Shown here piece after piece: positions 25,356 through 33,228 of a stretch of 64,000 nt of DNA (position 1 is its first letter; every line of letters begins with the position of its first letter). Below the pieces are notes generated by a model. It searched no databases and was not told the origin of the DNA. It worked only from the letters and a program-made list of their open reading frames with translations. The translations under genes were made by a program, and so were the position numbers. Source of the stretch: Bacteroidales bacterium (GTDB lineage Bacteria; Bacteroidota; Bacteroidia; Bacteroidales; UBA932); contig JAFQGK010000014.1 of the NCBI GenBank assembly GCA_017398335.1, positions 1 to 64,000 of the forward strand, read 5' to 3'.

Positions 25356-26174
25356 CTATCGTATACATAATCTTAATGTAACCGCAAAAACGGCAATAGC
25401 GATTACTACCAGAAAGAACATAGCATAAATGAGTTTATAGTTAGACTCAGTGTTTTCTGCGTTCTCTATGATTGCAGTTATCATATCTTCGGATGCTTTA
25501 TTCTGCTTGGCTTGATCTTTCTTGATAGCTTCTAGGGACGATTTGACGTGTCTGAGGTCAGAAGCAATGTCATTCAAAACATTCTTCTGTTCGGTCAATT
25601 CCATACACGCTTCAATGGACTTGATCAGAGCGCCATAAATACAGGTGTTACGTGAGTATTCCCGGGCGTTTCCGACTTTCAGTATGGGATCAGTTATTTC
25701 CATCGGTTCTTTCAACCGCTCTTCTATCTTTCGTAATCTTGTTGAAATCGCCCCGACTTCCTTTGCGAGATCGTCGATGGTCGAAAGGTGTTCGTAAATG
25801 CCTTCGAGGGCTTGGAGTTCTGTGAGTGAGTTATTTTGCTTTACCATAATTGTCTGGGATTTGCCTTCGCCGAAGGTCAGACCGTATTTCTGCTTCAGTT
25901 CCTTGCAGACGCGCACATTCCGCTTCAGCCAGTTGCTGTCAGAGATGCGTTTTCCGTTGTTGTCCACACGGTTGAAGATGAGATGGCAATGGGGATTGGG
26001 AGTGTTGTGGTGGCGGACTATGACATATTGGGTATCATTGATTCCCATCTTTTCCATATACTCCCTTGCTACCTGCACCATAAACTCGTTGGTCAGGCGC
26101 GGTTTGTCTTCAGGTTTGAAACTGATGGCTATATGGCCATCTAGTTTACTAGCCCTTGGTTCCCTTGCATATAT
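25356..26174 (-). pseudogene. 5'-truncated MobB-type relaxase remnant
   Basis: The frame is open from a stop at 26175; the first ATG is at 26081, inside the conserved region. The preserved part reads DGHIAISFKPEDK, REYMEKMGI and PNPHCHLIFNRVD (His pair of the metal-binding motif), then KELKQKYGLTFGEGK, as in Bacteroidales mobilisation relaxases. The N-terminus with the catalytic Tyr is missing. After GEGK the sequence changes to a helical, coiled-coil region (from about MVKQNNSLTELQ) ending in a membrane helix (YAMFFLVVIAIAVFAV), which looks like a different mobilisation gene joined by a deletion. No partner mob genes or integrase are present. Confidence 0.75.
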
Positions 26175-26223
26175 TCACATCATTTATTAACTTGGGCGTC
26201 CAACAGTCAAAATCATTAATCAC

Positions 26224-26757
26224 ATGAAAGCTAATACTCATTTACATTCGACACGATTATCCCTAATCTTGGGACTTTTACTATGTGTCAGCATCGCAAA
26301 AGCACAAAACTCAGATTCGCTCTTTACACAGTCATTAATCAATCACATTGATAGTCTTACTATAAAAATCAACAAACTACAAAATGAGATTGATTTCTTG
26401 TATTGTAAATTCGAAATCAAAGATCTTCAATTTAATTTGAAGGATTTCTATCAATCTATTCAAATTACTCATGGATCATTTTTAAATGGATGCGACGGAA
26501 GATTTCACCAAGAACGATATGTCGCTTTCAATGACAGTTACTCACTAAGCATCAAGCAATTAGAGTCATATAAAGAAAAGTATGAATCACTAGTAACATT
26601 ACTTAAAAATAAAAGAATGTCATCTAATCTTTCCGAGAATCAAGGCTTTCTACTTTTCCTAGAGACAGGTGAAATAGACTTCACAATAGGACACATAGAA
26701 GAATATTTAGCTATATTCAGAAAAAATCTCGACGCGCACTTAAGAGGGAAGCTTTAG
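26224..26757 (+). CDS. Small secreted protein, unknown function
   Basis: A 177-residue protein with a signal peptide (LSLILGLLLCVSIAKAQN, cleavage after AKA) and a helical mature part with a coiled-coil-like stretch (LTIKINKLQNEIDFLYCKFEI). No family recognised. It is AT-rich compared with the flanking core genes and sits on the opposite strand to the island operon, at the island's right edge. A weak promoter-like TTG...TAACTTGG pair lies about 30-60 bp upstream. Confidence 0.65.
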   Translation: MKANTHLHSTRLSLILGLLLCVSIAKAQNSDSLFTQSLINHIDSLTIKINKLQNEIDFLYCKFEIKDLQFNLKDFYQSIQITHGSFLNGCDGRFHQERYVAFNDSYSLSIKQLESYKEKYESLVTLLKNKRMSSNLSENQGFLLFLETGEIDFTIGHIEEYLAIFRKNLDAHLRGKL

Positions 26758-26783
26758 CATAACCCCATGTTTTCTATCTCCAC

Positions 26784-27167
26784 TTAAAGACTCCGCAATT
26801 TCTCCACCAGCCCCTCATCTGCAGGAAGCCATCTGACGGAGTCGAGGGTTTCGGGAGTGAGCCATGCGGCGGCCTCGTGTTCATTCAGATGCACGAACTC
26901 CGACAGAAGCGAGCACAGGAAGCAATGCATCGTCAGGTGAAAATCCGGATAGTCCCATTCCACGGTTTCCACCAGATCACCCACTGCAATCTCAGCATCA
27001 AGTTCCTCCCTGATCTCGCGCACAAGAGCATCCTCCGGAGACTCACCTGCCTCGATCTTACCGCCAGGGAACTCCCACCAGCCCTGCCATTTGCCGTATC
27101 CGCGCTTAGTGGCGAAGACCTTGCCATCCCTGACAATTATTGCCGCAACGACTTCAATTGTTTTCAT
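26784..27167 (-). CDS. NUDIX hydrolase, MutT-like (8-oxo-dGTP diphosphatase type)
   Basis: A 127-residue protein with a complete NUDIX box: GGKIEAGESPEDALVREIREEL (pattern Gx5Ex7REVxEExGx, with D following). KVFATKRGYGKWQGWWEFPGGK is typical of MutT/(d)CTP pyrophosphatase-like members that clean oxidised nucleotides. Start at 27167, 6 nt after the repeat-protein gene on the same strand; they may be co-transcribed. Confidence 0.92.
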   Translation of the reverse strand: MKTIEVVAAIIVRDGKVFATKRGYGKWQGWWEFPGGKIEAGESPEDALVREIREELDAEIAVGDLVETVEWDYPDFHLTMHCFLCSLLSEFVHLNEHEAAAWLTPETLDSVRWLPADEGLVEKLRSL

Positions 27168-27173
27168 AATACC

Positions 27174-27461
27174 TTAAAGCAAAGCCAACAGCATTACCGG
27201 AACTGGCACGGGTCCGTTGAAGGTCATCAGTATGTCCGACGTATTGGTATACCTTCCCCGATACAGATGCTTGCCGTCGAAAGTATACAGGATATCCGAC
27301 ATATTCGTGTATCGGCCTTTATAGATGTGTTTACCGTCCCAGGTGTAAAGTATGTCCGACGTATTCGTGTAGCGTCCCCTGTAAATATGTGTATCTGCCA
27401 TAGTTGCCGTATTAGCGGTAAAAAGGATAAGACTTATAATGAATTTTGAAACTTTTTTCGT
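27174..27461 (-). CDS. Secreted 20-residue-repeat protein with a non-canonical start (ACG)
   Basis: From the first ATG (27401) the protein has 75 residues: three near-identical 20-residue repeats of the type HIYRGRYTNTSDILYTWDGK followed by a hydrophobic tail (PVPVMLLALL). The repeats resemble small beta-flower/propeller-like folds; the function is unknown. In the same frame, 20 codons upstream encode KKVSKFIISLILFTANTAT, a good signal peptide, beginning at ACG (27459-27461) exactly where an ATG is expected. There is no ATG, GTG or TTG in frame before a stop. Either ACG is used, the start has mutated, or the call contains a base error. Confidence 0.6.
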   Translation of the reverse strand, partial: TKKVSKFIISLILFTANTATMADTHIYRGRYTNTSDILYTWDGKHIYKGRYTNMSDILYTFDGKHLYRGRYTNTSDILMTFNGPVPVPVMLLALL

Positions 27462-27513
27462 ATATTGGCAGAAACCACTTCAGTTTGTACTTCAGTCTGG
27501 CACAAGCGAAGCT

Positions 27514-27535
27514 TAAATTTGCCGCAGACAAATTT
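27514..27535. promoter_or_regulatory. Palindromic pair of -7 boxes
   Basis: TAAATTTG (27514-27521, plus) and CAAATTTA (27528-27535, i.e. TAAATTTG on the minus strand) form a perfect inverted repeat with a 6-nt spacer. Each matches TAnnTTTG. The plus copy could serve the gene starting at 27563, the minus copy the repeat-protein gene. No -33 elements of correct spacing were found, so an operator is an alternative. Confidence 0.4.
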
Positions 27536-27562
27536 AATGTTAATATCTAATAATCTGATGCT

Positions 27563-27793
27563 ATGGACTTCTGGAAATTTCTGATCGGATGGTCGATATT
27601 CAGCAATATCAGCCAAAGAAACAACGCACAACGCTATCAGCAAGGCTATAACGATGGTTTCAACGATGGTTTAAACCATGGTTCTCATCTGCACTCCGAC
27701 AATTTTGATCTGAGCAATCACTTCAGCCAGAACAATCACTTAAATCACGGATGTCATTGGATGGATGACGATGACAACGATTTAGGATGGTAA
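27563..27793 (+). CDS. Small Asn/His/Asp-rich protein, unknown function
   Basis: A 76-residue protein: N-terminal MDFWKFLIGWSIFSNI, then RYQQGYNDGFNDGLNHGSH repeats of the YNDGFNDG type and a His/Asn/Asp-rich tail ending MDDDDNDLGW. The composition suggests metal binding or a flexible peptide, but this is only inference. The last bases overlap the start of the rhamnosidase gene (ATGGTAA), giving coupled translation. Confidence 0.5.
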   Translation: MDFWKFLIGWSIFSNISQRNNAQRYQQGYNDGFNDGLNHGSHLHSDNFDLSNHFSQNNHLNHGCHWMDDDDNDLGW

Positions 27794-30396
27794 CCAGATT
27801 TCTACTGACCGTTCTCGGGCTGCTGACTGCAATCTGGGCGAGGTGTGCGACCTGCGACATCGTTCCCGTCAGACTCACTTGTGAGATGATGGAAGAACCT
27901 AATTGTATAGACATCAGGCATCCACGTCTTTCGTGGATAAATTCCCCTGCCGACAGCACCATAATGGGAGCAGCTCAGTCCGCCTACAGAATCAGGGTCG
28001 CTTCATCGCCGGAAATGCTGGACGAACCGGACATATGGGACAGCAGGAAGACACGTTCGGACCGGTCCGTACTCATCCCATACGAAGGCAAGGAACTTTG
28101 CAGCGGCCAACAGGTGTGGTGGCAGGTACAGGTCTGGGACAAGCATGGGAACGCATCGGAATGGAGCAGGCCGGCAAAATGGAGGATGGGAATAGTTTCG
28201 CCGGAGGAATGGCAGGCGAAGTGGATCGGAGCTCCCTGGCAAGGTGAATGGGAAGACAATAACAACACACCGGCACCTCAGTTCAGAAAGACTGTGGATC
28301 TTAACCGTAAGATCAGATCTGCCACAGCCTTTGTCACCGGGCTGGGATATTTTGAATTCTATGTCAACGGGGAAAAAATCGGCGACGAAGTACTCGTTCC
28401 GAACTTCACAAACTACAGCAGGAGGCCGCGGCTGCCTGAAACGAACATCGCTATCGAAGACAATTTCAGAGGCTACAGGGTAATGTACCTGACATATGAT
28501 ATCACCGGTCAGCTGGCTCGAGGAAAAAACATACTGGAAATGCTGGTAGGAAACGGATGGTATAACACCCATACAAGGCGTTGGCCGGCATCCTATGGTT
28601 CTCCGCGCATGCTCTGTCAGATAAAGATTACATACGATGACGGTAGTGAAGATACTATAATCTCAGACACATCATGGAAAGTAAGAAAGTCTCCCGTCGT
28701 CTTCAACGACGAGTATCTGGGAGAAATATTTGACGCTCGTGAATGTGACCGGGAATGGCAGGATGTCGTAGAAAGAAAGTCCCCGACAGGGGAACTTTGT
28801 GCGTCCTATGCCCCACTCGACAAGGTCATGGAAACAATCAGCCCGGTCAGTTTCAGAAGAACCGACGAAGGATGGGAAGCGGATTTCGGAAAGGAAATCT
28901 CCGGATGGCTGAGATTCAGGGATGTAAACGGAAAGAACGGAGACATATTGACGGTCAAATACATCAGCGAATCACCGGTAGGCGAACAGAAATACATCTT
29001 CGGAGACGGGAAATGCGAGGATTACGCACCTAAATTCACTTGGTACGTATTCCGCAAAGCCATAATATCCGGAGTGGAACTATCTGAAGACAATGTGACG
29101 GCAGAAGTCGTCAATACAGATGTGAAGGCTGATTCTGAGTTCACGTCCTCCAATCCCCTTCTCAATCAGATCAACACAATCTGGAGAAGAAGTCTTGAAG
29201 ACAATCTCCACGGCGGCACGATGAGCGACTGCCCGCACAGGGAGAAATCTCCGTATACAGGTGACGGTCAGGTCTGCTGCGAGACAGTAATGGCTAACTA
29301 TGACTGTTATACCTTCTATCATAAATGGATCAGAGATATCAGGGATGCCCAGAATACCGATACCGGTTATGTACCGAATTCCGCGCCGTGGCAGCCGGGA
29401 TGCGGAGGCGGTGTGGCCTGGGGAGCGGCGATACACATAATGCCTTGGGAGATGTACCGTCATTTCGGAGATGTCTGTATGCTGGAAGACAATTATGATG
29501 CTATGACCCGACACCTGAAGCATCTGCTGTCATGGACGACGAAAGATGGTACGATGAATTATCAGATGAAAACTGCCAACGGCTCCCGAGGATTTGACCA
29601 GTGGCTTCAACTTGGCGAGTGGGTTGCCCCATTCGGTCTGCCATCCAAGGAGCTTGTCCACACCTACTTCCTCTGGCATTGCGCCGATATTACGGCAAAG
29701 ACAGCACATGTACTTGGAAAGAATAAAGACTACAGGAAATATACAGAGATTGCAGAAACTGTGAAGACGGCTTTCCACAAGAGGTTCTACAGTTCCAAGG
29801 ACAAATCATACGGAGACTATGGAGCCAACGTATTCGCTCTTCATATGGGAGTACCGGAGGAATATGAAGACATCGTGGTCGGAACGTTGAGAAAGGAACT
29901 TACGGAAAAATACTGCAAGCATCTCAATACCGGCATATTCGGCACCAGAAGACTGTTTGAAGTGCTGGCCCGATACGGTATGAACGATCTGGCATACGAG
30001 ATCATGAATCAGAAGGACTACCCTAGCTTCGGATGGTGGCTGGAGCAGGGCGCGACCACGACATGGGAAAGATGGGACGGAAAGGACTCACGGAATCACC
30101 CTATGTTCGGCGGAGGACTCACATGGCTATACAACACGCTAGCCGGAGTAAACATAGACGAGACACATCCGGGATACAGGAACATCATCATCAGACCGAT
30201 TCTTGTAAAGGATCTGGAAAATGTAGCATATTCGAAGATGACGCCTTACGGGGAGCTGAGGGTCTCGATATCACACAAGGATTTCAAAGGCAGCATGACG
30301 GTTACCGTTCCGGTCGGAACCAGCGCAGAAGTATACCTCCCGAATGATCAGGAGGCACAGATTTTCAATCAAGGCACTTATACTCTGGAATTCTGA
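27787..30396 (+). CDS. Alpha-L-rhamnosidase, GH78
   Basis: An 869-residue exported glycoside hydrolase. A hydrophobic N-terminus (LLTVLGLLTAIWARC) is the signal. Order of domains: N-terminal beta-sandwich with RLTCEMMEEPNCIDIRHPRLSW, a carbohydrate-binding-like region with FYVNGEKIGDEVLVPNFTNY, and the (alpha/alpha)6 catalytic barrel with MSDCPHREKSPYTGDGQ (about residues 478-495, acidic residues of the active site), GSRGFDQWLQLGEWVAP and GWWLEQGATTTWERWDG, then a C-terminal beta-sandwich. It removes terminal rhamnose from plant or bacterial glycans, presumably in the periplasm. It converges on the PL8 gene with only 10 nt between stops. Confidence 0.93.
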   Translation: MVTRFLLTVLGLLTAIWARCATCDIVPVRLTCEMMEEPNCIDIRHPRLSWINSPADSTIMGAAQSAYRIRVASSPEMLDEPDIWDSRKTRSDRSVLIPYEGKELCSGQQVWWQVQVWDKHGNASEWSRPAKWRMGIVSPEEWQAKWIGAPWQGEWEDNNNTPAPQFRKTVDLNRKIRSATAFVTGLGYFEFYVNGEKIGDEVLVPNFTNYSRRPRLPETNIAIEDNFRGYRVMYLTYDITGQLARGKNILEMLVGNGWYNTHTRRWPASYGSPRMLCQIKITYDDGSEDTIISDTSWKVRKSPVVFNDEYLGEIFDARECDREWQDVVERKSPTGELCASYAPLDKVMETISPVSFRRTDEGWEADFGKEISGWLRFRDVNGKNGDILTVKYISESPVGEQKYIFGDGKCEDYAPKFTWYVFRKAIISGVELSEDNVTAEVVNTDVKADSEFTSSNPLLNQINTIWRRSLEDNLHGGTMSDCPHREKSPYTGDGQVCCETVMANYDCYTFYHKWIRDIRDAQNTDTGYVPNSAPWQPGCGGGVAWGAAIHIMPWEMYRHFGDVCMLEDNYDAMTRHLKHLLSWTTKDGTMNYQMKTANGSRGFDQWLQLGEWVAPFGLPSKELVHTYFLWHCADITAKTAHVLGKNKDYRKYTEIAETVKTAFHKRFYSSKDKSYGDYGANVFALHMGVPEEYEDIVVGTLRKELTEKYCKHLNTGIFGTRRLFEVLARYGMNDLAYEIMNQKDYPSFGWWLEQGATTTWERWDGKDSRNHPMFGGGLTWLYNTLAGVNIDETHPGYRNIIIRPILVKDLENVAYSKMTPYGELRVSISHKDFKGSMTVTVPVGTSAEVYLPNDQEAQIFNQGTYTLEF

Positions 30397-30406
30397 CTGT
30401 CAAGAT

Positions 30407-32371
30407 TTATAATTCCTTAATGACTGCAGAAGGTGAATCAACATTGAATGTCTCCCCTTCCAGAACGAACTGTCCGCTTCTGTGGAAGATGGCAGCTATT
30501 ACATCCCCATATCTTACCGCCTGACACTCACGGTCGTTGCGGATTACTTTAGCAGCAAATCTCCTGACCTTGGACACAGATGCATCCGGCACTATTGCAT
30601 ATGCATAAGAGCCTTTGCTTCCATCCACCGGATGCTCGAACCAGCATTTGAACACCTTGCCCTCATCCCATTTATCCTTGAAGGCCGGTTCTATAAGATC
30701 CCACTTTCCTCTCTGCAGGTCGGCGGTAACTTCCATCGGTGCACCGTCCAGACTCACATATCCTCTATTTGCATGCCATATCCATGAATCCTTCACGACG
30801 ACCTTCCCGTCAAGATGAATCTGGTCCACAGCAGTCGTAACCGACTTGAAGTCAGGATTCGAAGCAGTAATGTCCGTACCAAGGCATACTATGCATTCCG
30901 GAAAGAAGAAACTGCTCTTCAATGCATAAAGCCCGTCTCTGTCGAGTTCCATAGCAGCGCACATGACGTCACCAACGACCTTCCCGAACACATGTGATGA
31001 ATTATTTCTGGTTGCTTCCCTTGAAGGATCACACTTGATCGGCTTCCCATCATCATAAGCTGTGACTCCCGGCACCTTTCTCCAGTCCCAATATGCAAAG
31101 ATGTTATGGAATTCTCCGGCATCCTGCATCAGCAGCAATGCTCCGTCCGCAGAAAAATTCGCCAGCGTATTTTCCTTGTTGGTAAATTCAAAGCCGATAG
31201 TCCTCTCCGAGTGCATTCTGATGGAAGAATACCAGCCAGGTCTGCGATAGACTCCGCAATCCGAACGCCAGAAATATCGGGCTCCGACCAAGGTGTTATC
31301 ATATTTTTCCGGCTGGAGATTCTCCCTTGCCACTCGGGCGAAGAAATCCCTCTCCTCATCTACCGCCAGCGAAAGATTTCTGGCAACGACAGACAAGGCA
31401 TAAGCCTTTCCGGTGCCCGCATCTATGAAATTCTGACGTCCGCAGAAACTTGGGTCCATAACACCCCTATACACGCTCCAGCATATGCCTTCTTTCATAA
31501 GATTGACCACAATATCCTTCTGCTGCTGAGTAAAGTCATACTGAGTACCTTTCAGCACGCGCATCCAGAAAGATAGAATATCCGCATAGGTCAGACCATA
31601 ATTACCGAACTGTATCTGAGGCCCGTGCTGATGGAAAGACCAGTCCTTCTGTATTCCCTCCTCCTCTGTCATGCATATCTCCTCTGCAATGAAATCACGG
31701 GCCTTGATCACCAGCGTTTCATCATCGGTCAGCAAACCTTTCATCAGGTTATTACCTGCCAACGCCACCTTATTCTGTCCGGTACGGCCGAACTTCGAAC
31801 GTTTAAGTACCTTCAGTCCTCCGGAAACCTCTTCGCTGGTCAGCTCTTCCCTCATCATCAGCAGAACCGAAGTCATCTTCTTCGGTACTCCTATGTCATT
31901 ATGCCACCAGTTAGGGCATTTCGGCATATTGTCGAACCACCAGCCCATAGTCAGATGAAGCAGTCTGCTGAGTTGTTCCGAGCCCTTCCACCTTCCGTTT
32001 CCCGCCTTATAAAGTTTGGCAAGCGCATACATTCTTGTCACATGAAGGGTAGCGGGCCACCTTCCCCTTGTGCCATCCTCATAATCGATATCGTTCCAGC
32101 AGCCATTTTTCCAGTCAAAATTTTCAAGTAACCTTTCGACTTCTGAGTCAGGAAGATGCACATACATATATAATTGAAGAAGGAGTACATCATTCGCCCT
32201 TCCATAATCAGAATAACGGATGAACAGGTCGGTCACCTTTTCATTAGGGGCATATGTCTCTACAGAGGCTTCGACAAACGCCTTTCTAAGGGCTTCCAGA
32301 TTGGACTTTGCGTGCATCGGAAGGACATTGAGAACTCCGAAAAGAGCAAAGAGCAGAATTGACTTCTTCAT
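30407..32371 (-). CDS. Polysaccharide lyase family 8
   Basis: A 654-residue exported lyase (signal MKKSILLFALFGVLNVLPMHA). The N-terminal alpha-toroid carries NWWHNDIG, TGQNKV (Asn about 200) and DWSFHQHGPQIQFGNYG with His about 249 and Tyr about 258, the same nine-residue spacing as His/Tyr of chondroitinase AC. C-terminal beta-sandwich domains follow. PL8 members cleave hyaluronan, chondroitin or xanthan; which one is not determined. The start at 32371 follows a strong promoter; 32380 is also possible. No SusC/SusD genes are adjacent. Confidence 0.92.
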   Translation of the reverse strand: MKKSILLFALFGVLNVLPMHAKSNLEALRKAFVEASVETYAPNEKVTDLFIRYSDYGRANDVLLLQLYMYVHLPDSEVERLLENFDWKNGCWNDIDYEDGTRGRWPATLHVTRMYALAKLYKAGNGRWKGSEQLSRLLHLTMGWWFDNMPKCPNWWHNDIGVPKKMTSVLLMMREELTSEEVSGGLKVLKRSKFGRTGQNKVALAGNNLMKGLLTDDETLVIKARDFIAEEICMTEEEGIQKDWSFHQHGPQIQFGNYGLTYADILSFWMRVLKGTQYDFTQQQKDIVVNLMKEGICWSVYRGVMDPSFCGRQNFIDAGTGKAYALSVVARNLSLAVDEERDFFARVARENLQPEKYDNTLVGARYFWRSDCGVYRRPGWYSSIRMHSERTIGFEFTNKENTLANFSADGALLLMQDAGEFHNIFAYWDWRKVPGVTAYDDGKPIKCDPSREATRNNSSHVFGKVVGDVMCAAMELDRDGLYALKSSFFFPECIVCLGTDITASNPDFKSVTTAVDQIHLDGKVVVKDSWIWHANRGYVSLDGAPMEVTADLQRGKWDLIEPAFKDKWDEGKVFKCWFEHPVDGSKGSYAYAIVPDASVSKVRRFAAKVIRNDRECQAVRYGDVIAAIFHRSGQFVLEGETFNVDSPSAVIKEL

Positions 32372-32389
32372 AATTGACATAATTTTCTG

Positions 32390-32420
32390 TAAAGTTAAAA
32401 AATGGGAACATTTTAACAAA
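32390..32420 (-). promoter_or_regulatory. Promoter of the PL8 gene
   Basis: The minus strand has TAACTTTA (32390-32397, one mismatch to TAnnTTTG) and TTTG (32417-32420), 19 nt apart. Confidence 0.6.
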
Positions 32421-32435
32421 TTTCAGTACCTTGTG

Positions 32436-32467
32436 TTGCAAGGTATTCTAAAATTTATATATCTTTG
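32436..32467 (+). promoter_or_regulatory. Promoter of the pspC-padR-pspC operon
   Basis: TTG (32436-32438) and TATCTTTG (32460-32467) are 21 nt apart. The transcript would start near 32471, giving a leader of about 200 nt that contains the duplicated 27-bp sequence. Confidence 0.55.
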
Positions 32468-32481
32468 CAATGCAAGAGCAT

Positions 32482-32508
32482 GTTGACATAAGTTGAATTG
32501 AAAACATA
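32482..32508. repeat. 27-bp direct repeat, copy 1
   Basis: This 27-bp sequence (GTTGACATAAGTTG..., ending ...GAAAACATA) is repeated exactly at 32630-32656. The 121 bp between the copies contain a palindrome of the form CCTCCTCCCGAGGAGGAGG and AGCGAAGCGAAAAG, resembling a small non-coding insertion. Confidence 0.85.
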
Positions 32509-32629
32509 TACAGAAGAAAAAATTTTGAGCGAAGCGAAAAGTAAGTCCTCCTCCCGAGGAGGAGGATTTAGGAGGAGGGTAACGTGGTACATTTTTTCAT
32601 TTTGTGCACACACCCAAATCAAGCGATAA

Positions 32630-32656
32630 GTTGACATAAGTTGAATTGAAAACATA
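32630..32656. repeat. 27-bp direct repeat, copy 2
   Basis: Exact copy of 32482-32508, ending 11 bp before the ATG of the first pspC gene. With copy 1 it frames a 148-bp unit in the operon leader. Confidence 0.85.
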
Positions 32657-32667
32657 AAGTTCAAAAA

Positions 32668-33228
32668 ATGAAAAAGACAATCAATGCAGCGATCGGAGGA
32701 TGCAGCTTCACTATTGACGAAGATGCTTACAACAGGCTTGAGGAGTATCTCGACAGCTTTATGGCCGGACTTGACGGTAGCACAGGCAGCAAGACTGCTG
32801 CTGACGAACTTGAGATAAGGATAGCAGACCTGCTGAAGGAGAAGCTCGGAAAAAGAGAGGTAGTGGACCTTGGTATCGTCAATGCCGTGCTGAACCAGAC
32901 CGGTCCTGTAAGTACAGAAAGGAAGGAAAGAGAAGAACGGTCCGAGTATTGTGATGAGAACAGAGAAAGGGTAAGGAAATTCTTCAGAGACAGAGACGGC
33001 AAGAAGATCGCCGGTGTCTGCTCGGGTCTTGCATTGTATCTCAATATAGACGCTACAATCATAAGGATCATATTTCTTGTGGCATTCATCTGCGGCGCAG
33101 CCGGATTCTGGATCTATGTCGTACTCTGGATTGTGGCACCGGAAGCAAGGACAGCAGCTGAAAAATGCGAACTGAGGGGTATACCGGCCACAGCAGAAAA
33201 CATCAGGAGATTCAGTGAAGGCCTGTGA
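32668..33228 (+). CDS. PspC-domain membrane protein (short)
   Basis: A 186-residue protein. N-terminal about 85 residues (INAAIGGCSFTIDEDAYNRLEEYL, ELEIRIADLLKEKL) form a soluble helical domain common in Bacteroidota PspC proteins. The PspC domain follows with KKIAGVCSGLALYLNIDATIIRIIFLVAF and one membrane helix (GFWIYVVLWIVAPEA). PspC proteins sense envelope stress in Proteobacteria; the Bacteroidota role is untested. The gene ends 4 nt into the padR start. Confidence 0.88.
   Translation: MKKTINAAIGGCSFTIDEDAYNRLEEYLDSFMAGLDGSTGSKTAADELEIRIADLLKEKLGKREVVDLGIVNAVLNQTGPVSTERKEREERSEYCDENRERVRKFFRDRDGKKIAGVCSGLALYLNIDATIIRIIFLVAFICGAAGFWIYVVLWIVAPEARTAAEKCELRGIPATAENIRRFSEGL

Noticed and set aside
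32509..32629. Insert between the 27-bp repeats considered as an insertion sequence
   Set aside because: No transposase frame, and 27 bp is too long for a usual target-site duplication; kept only as a repeat finding.
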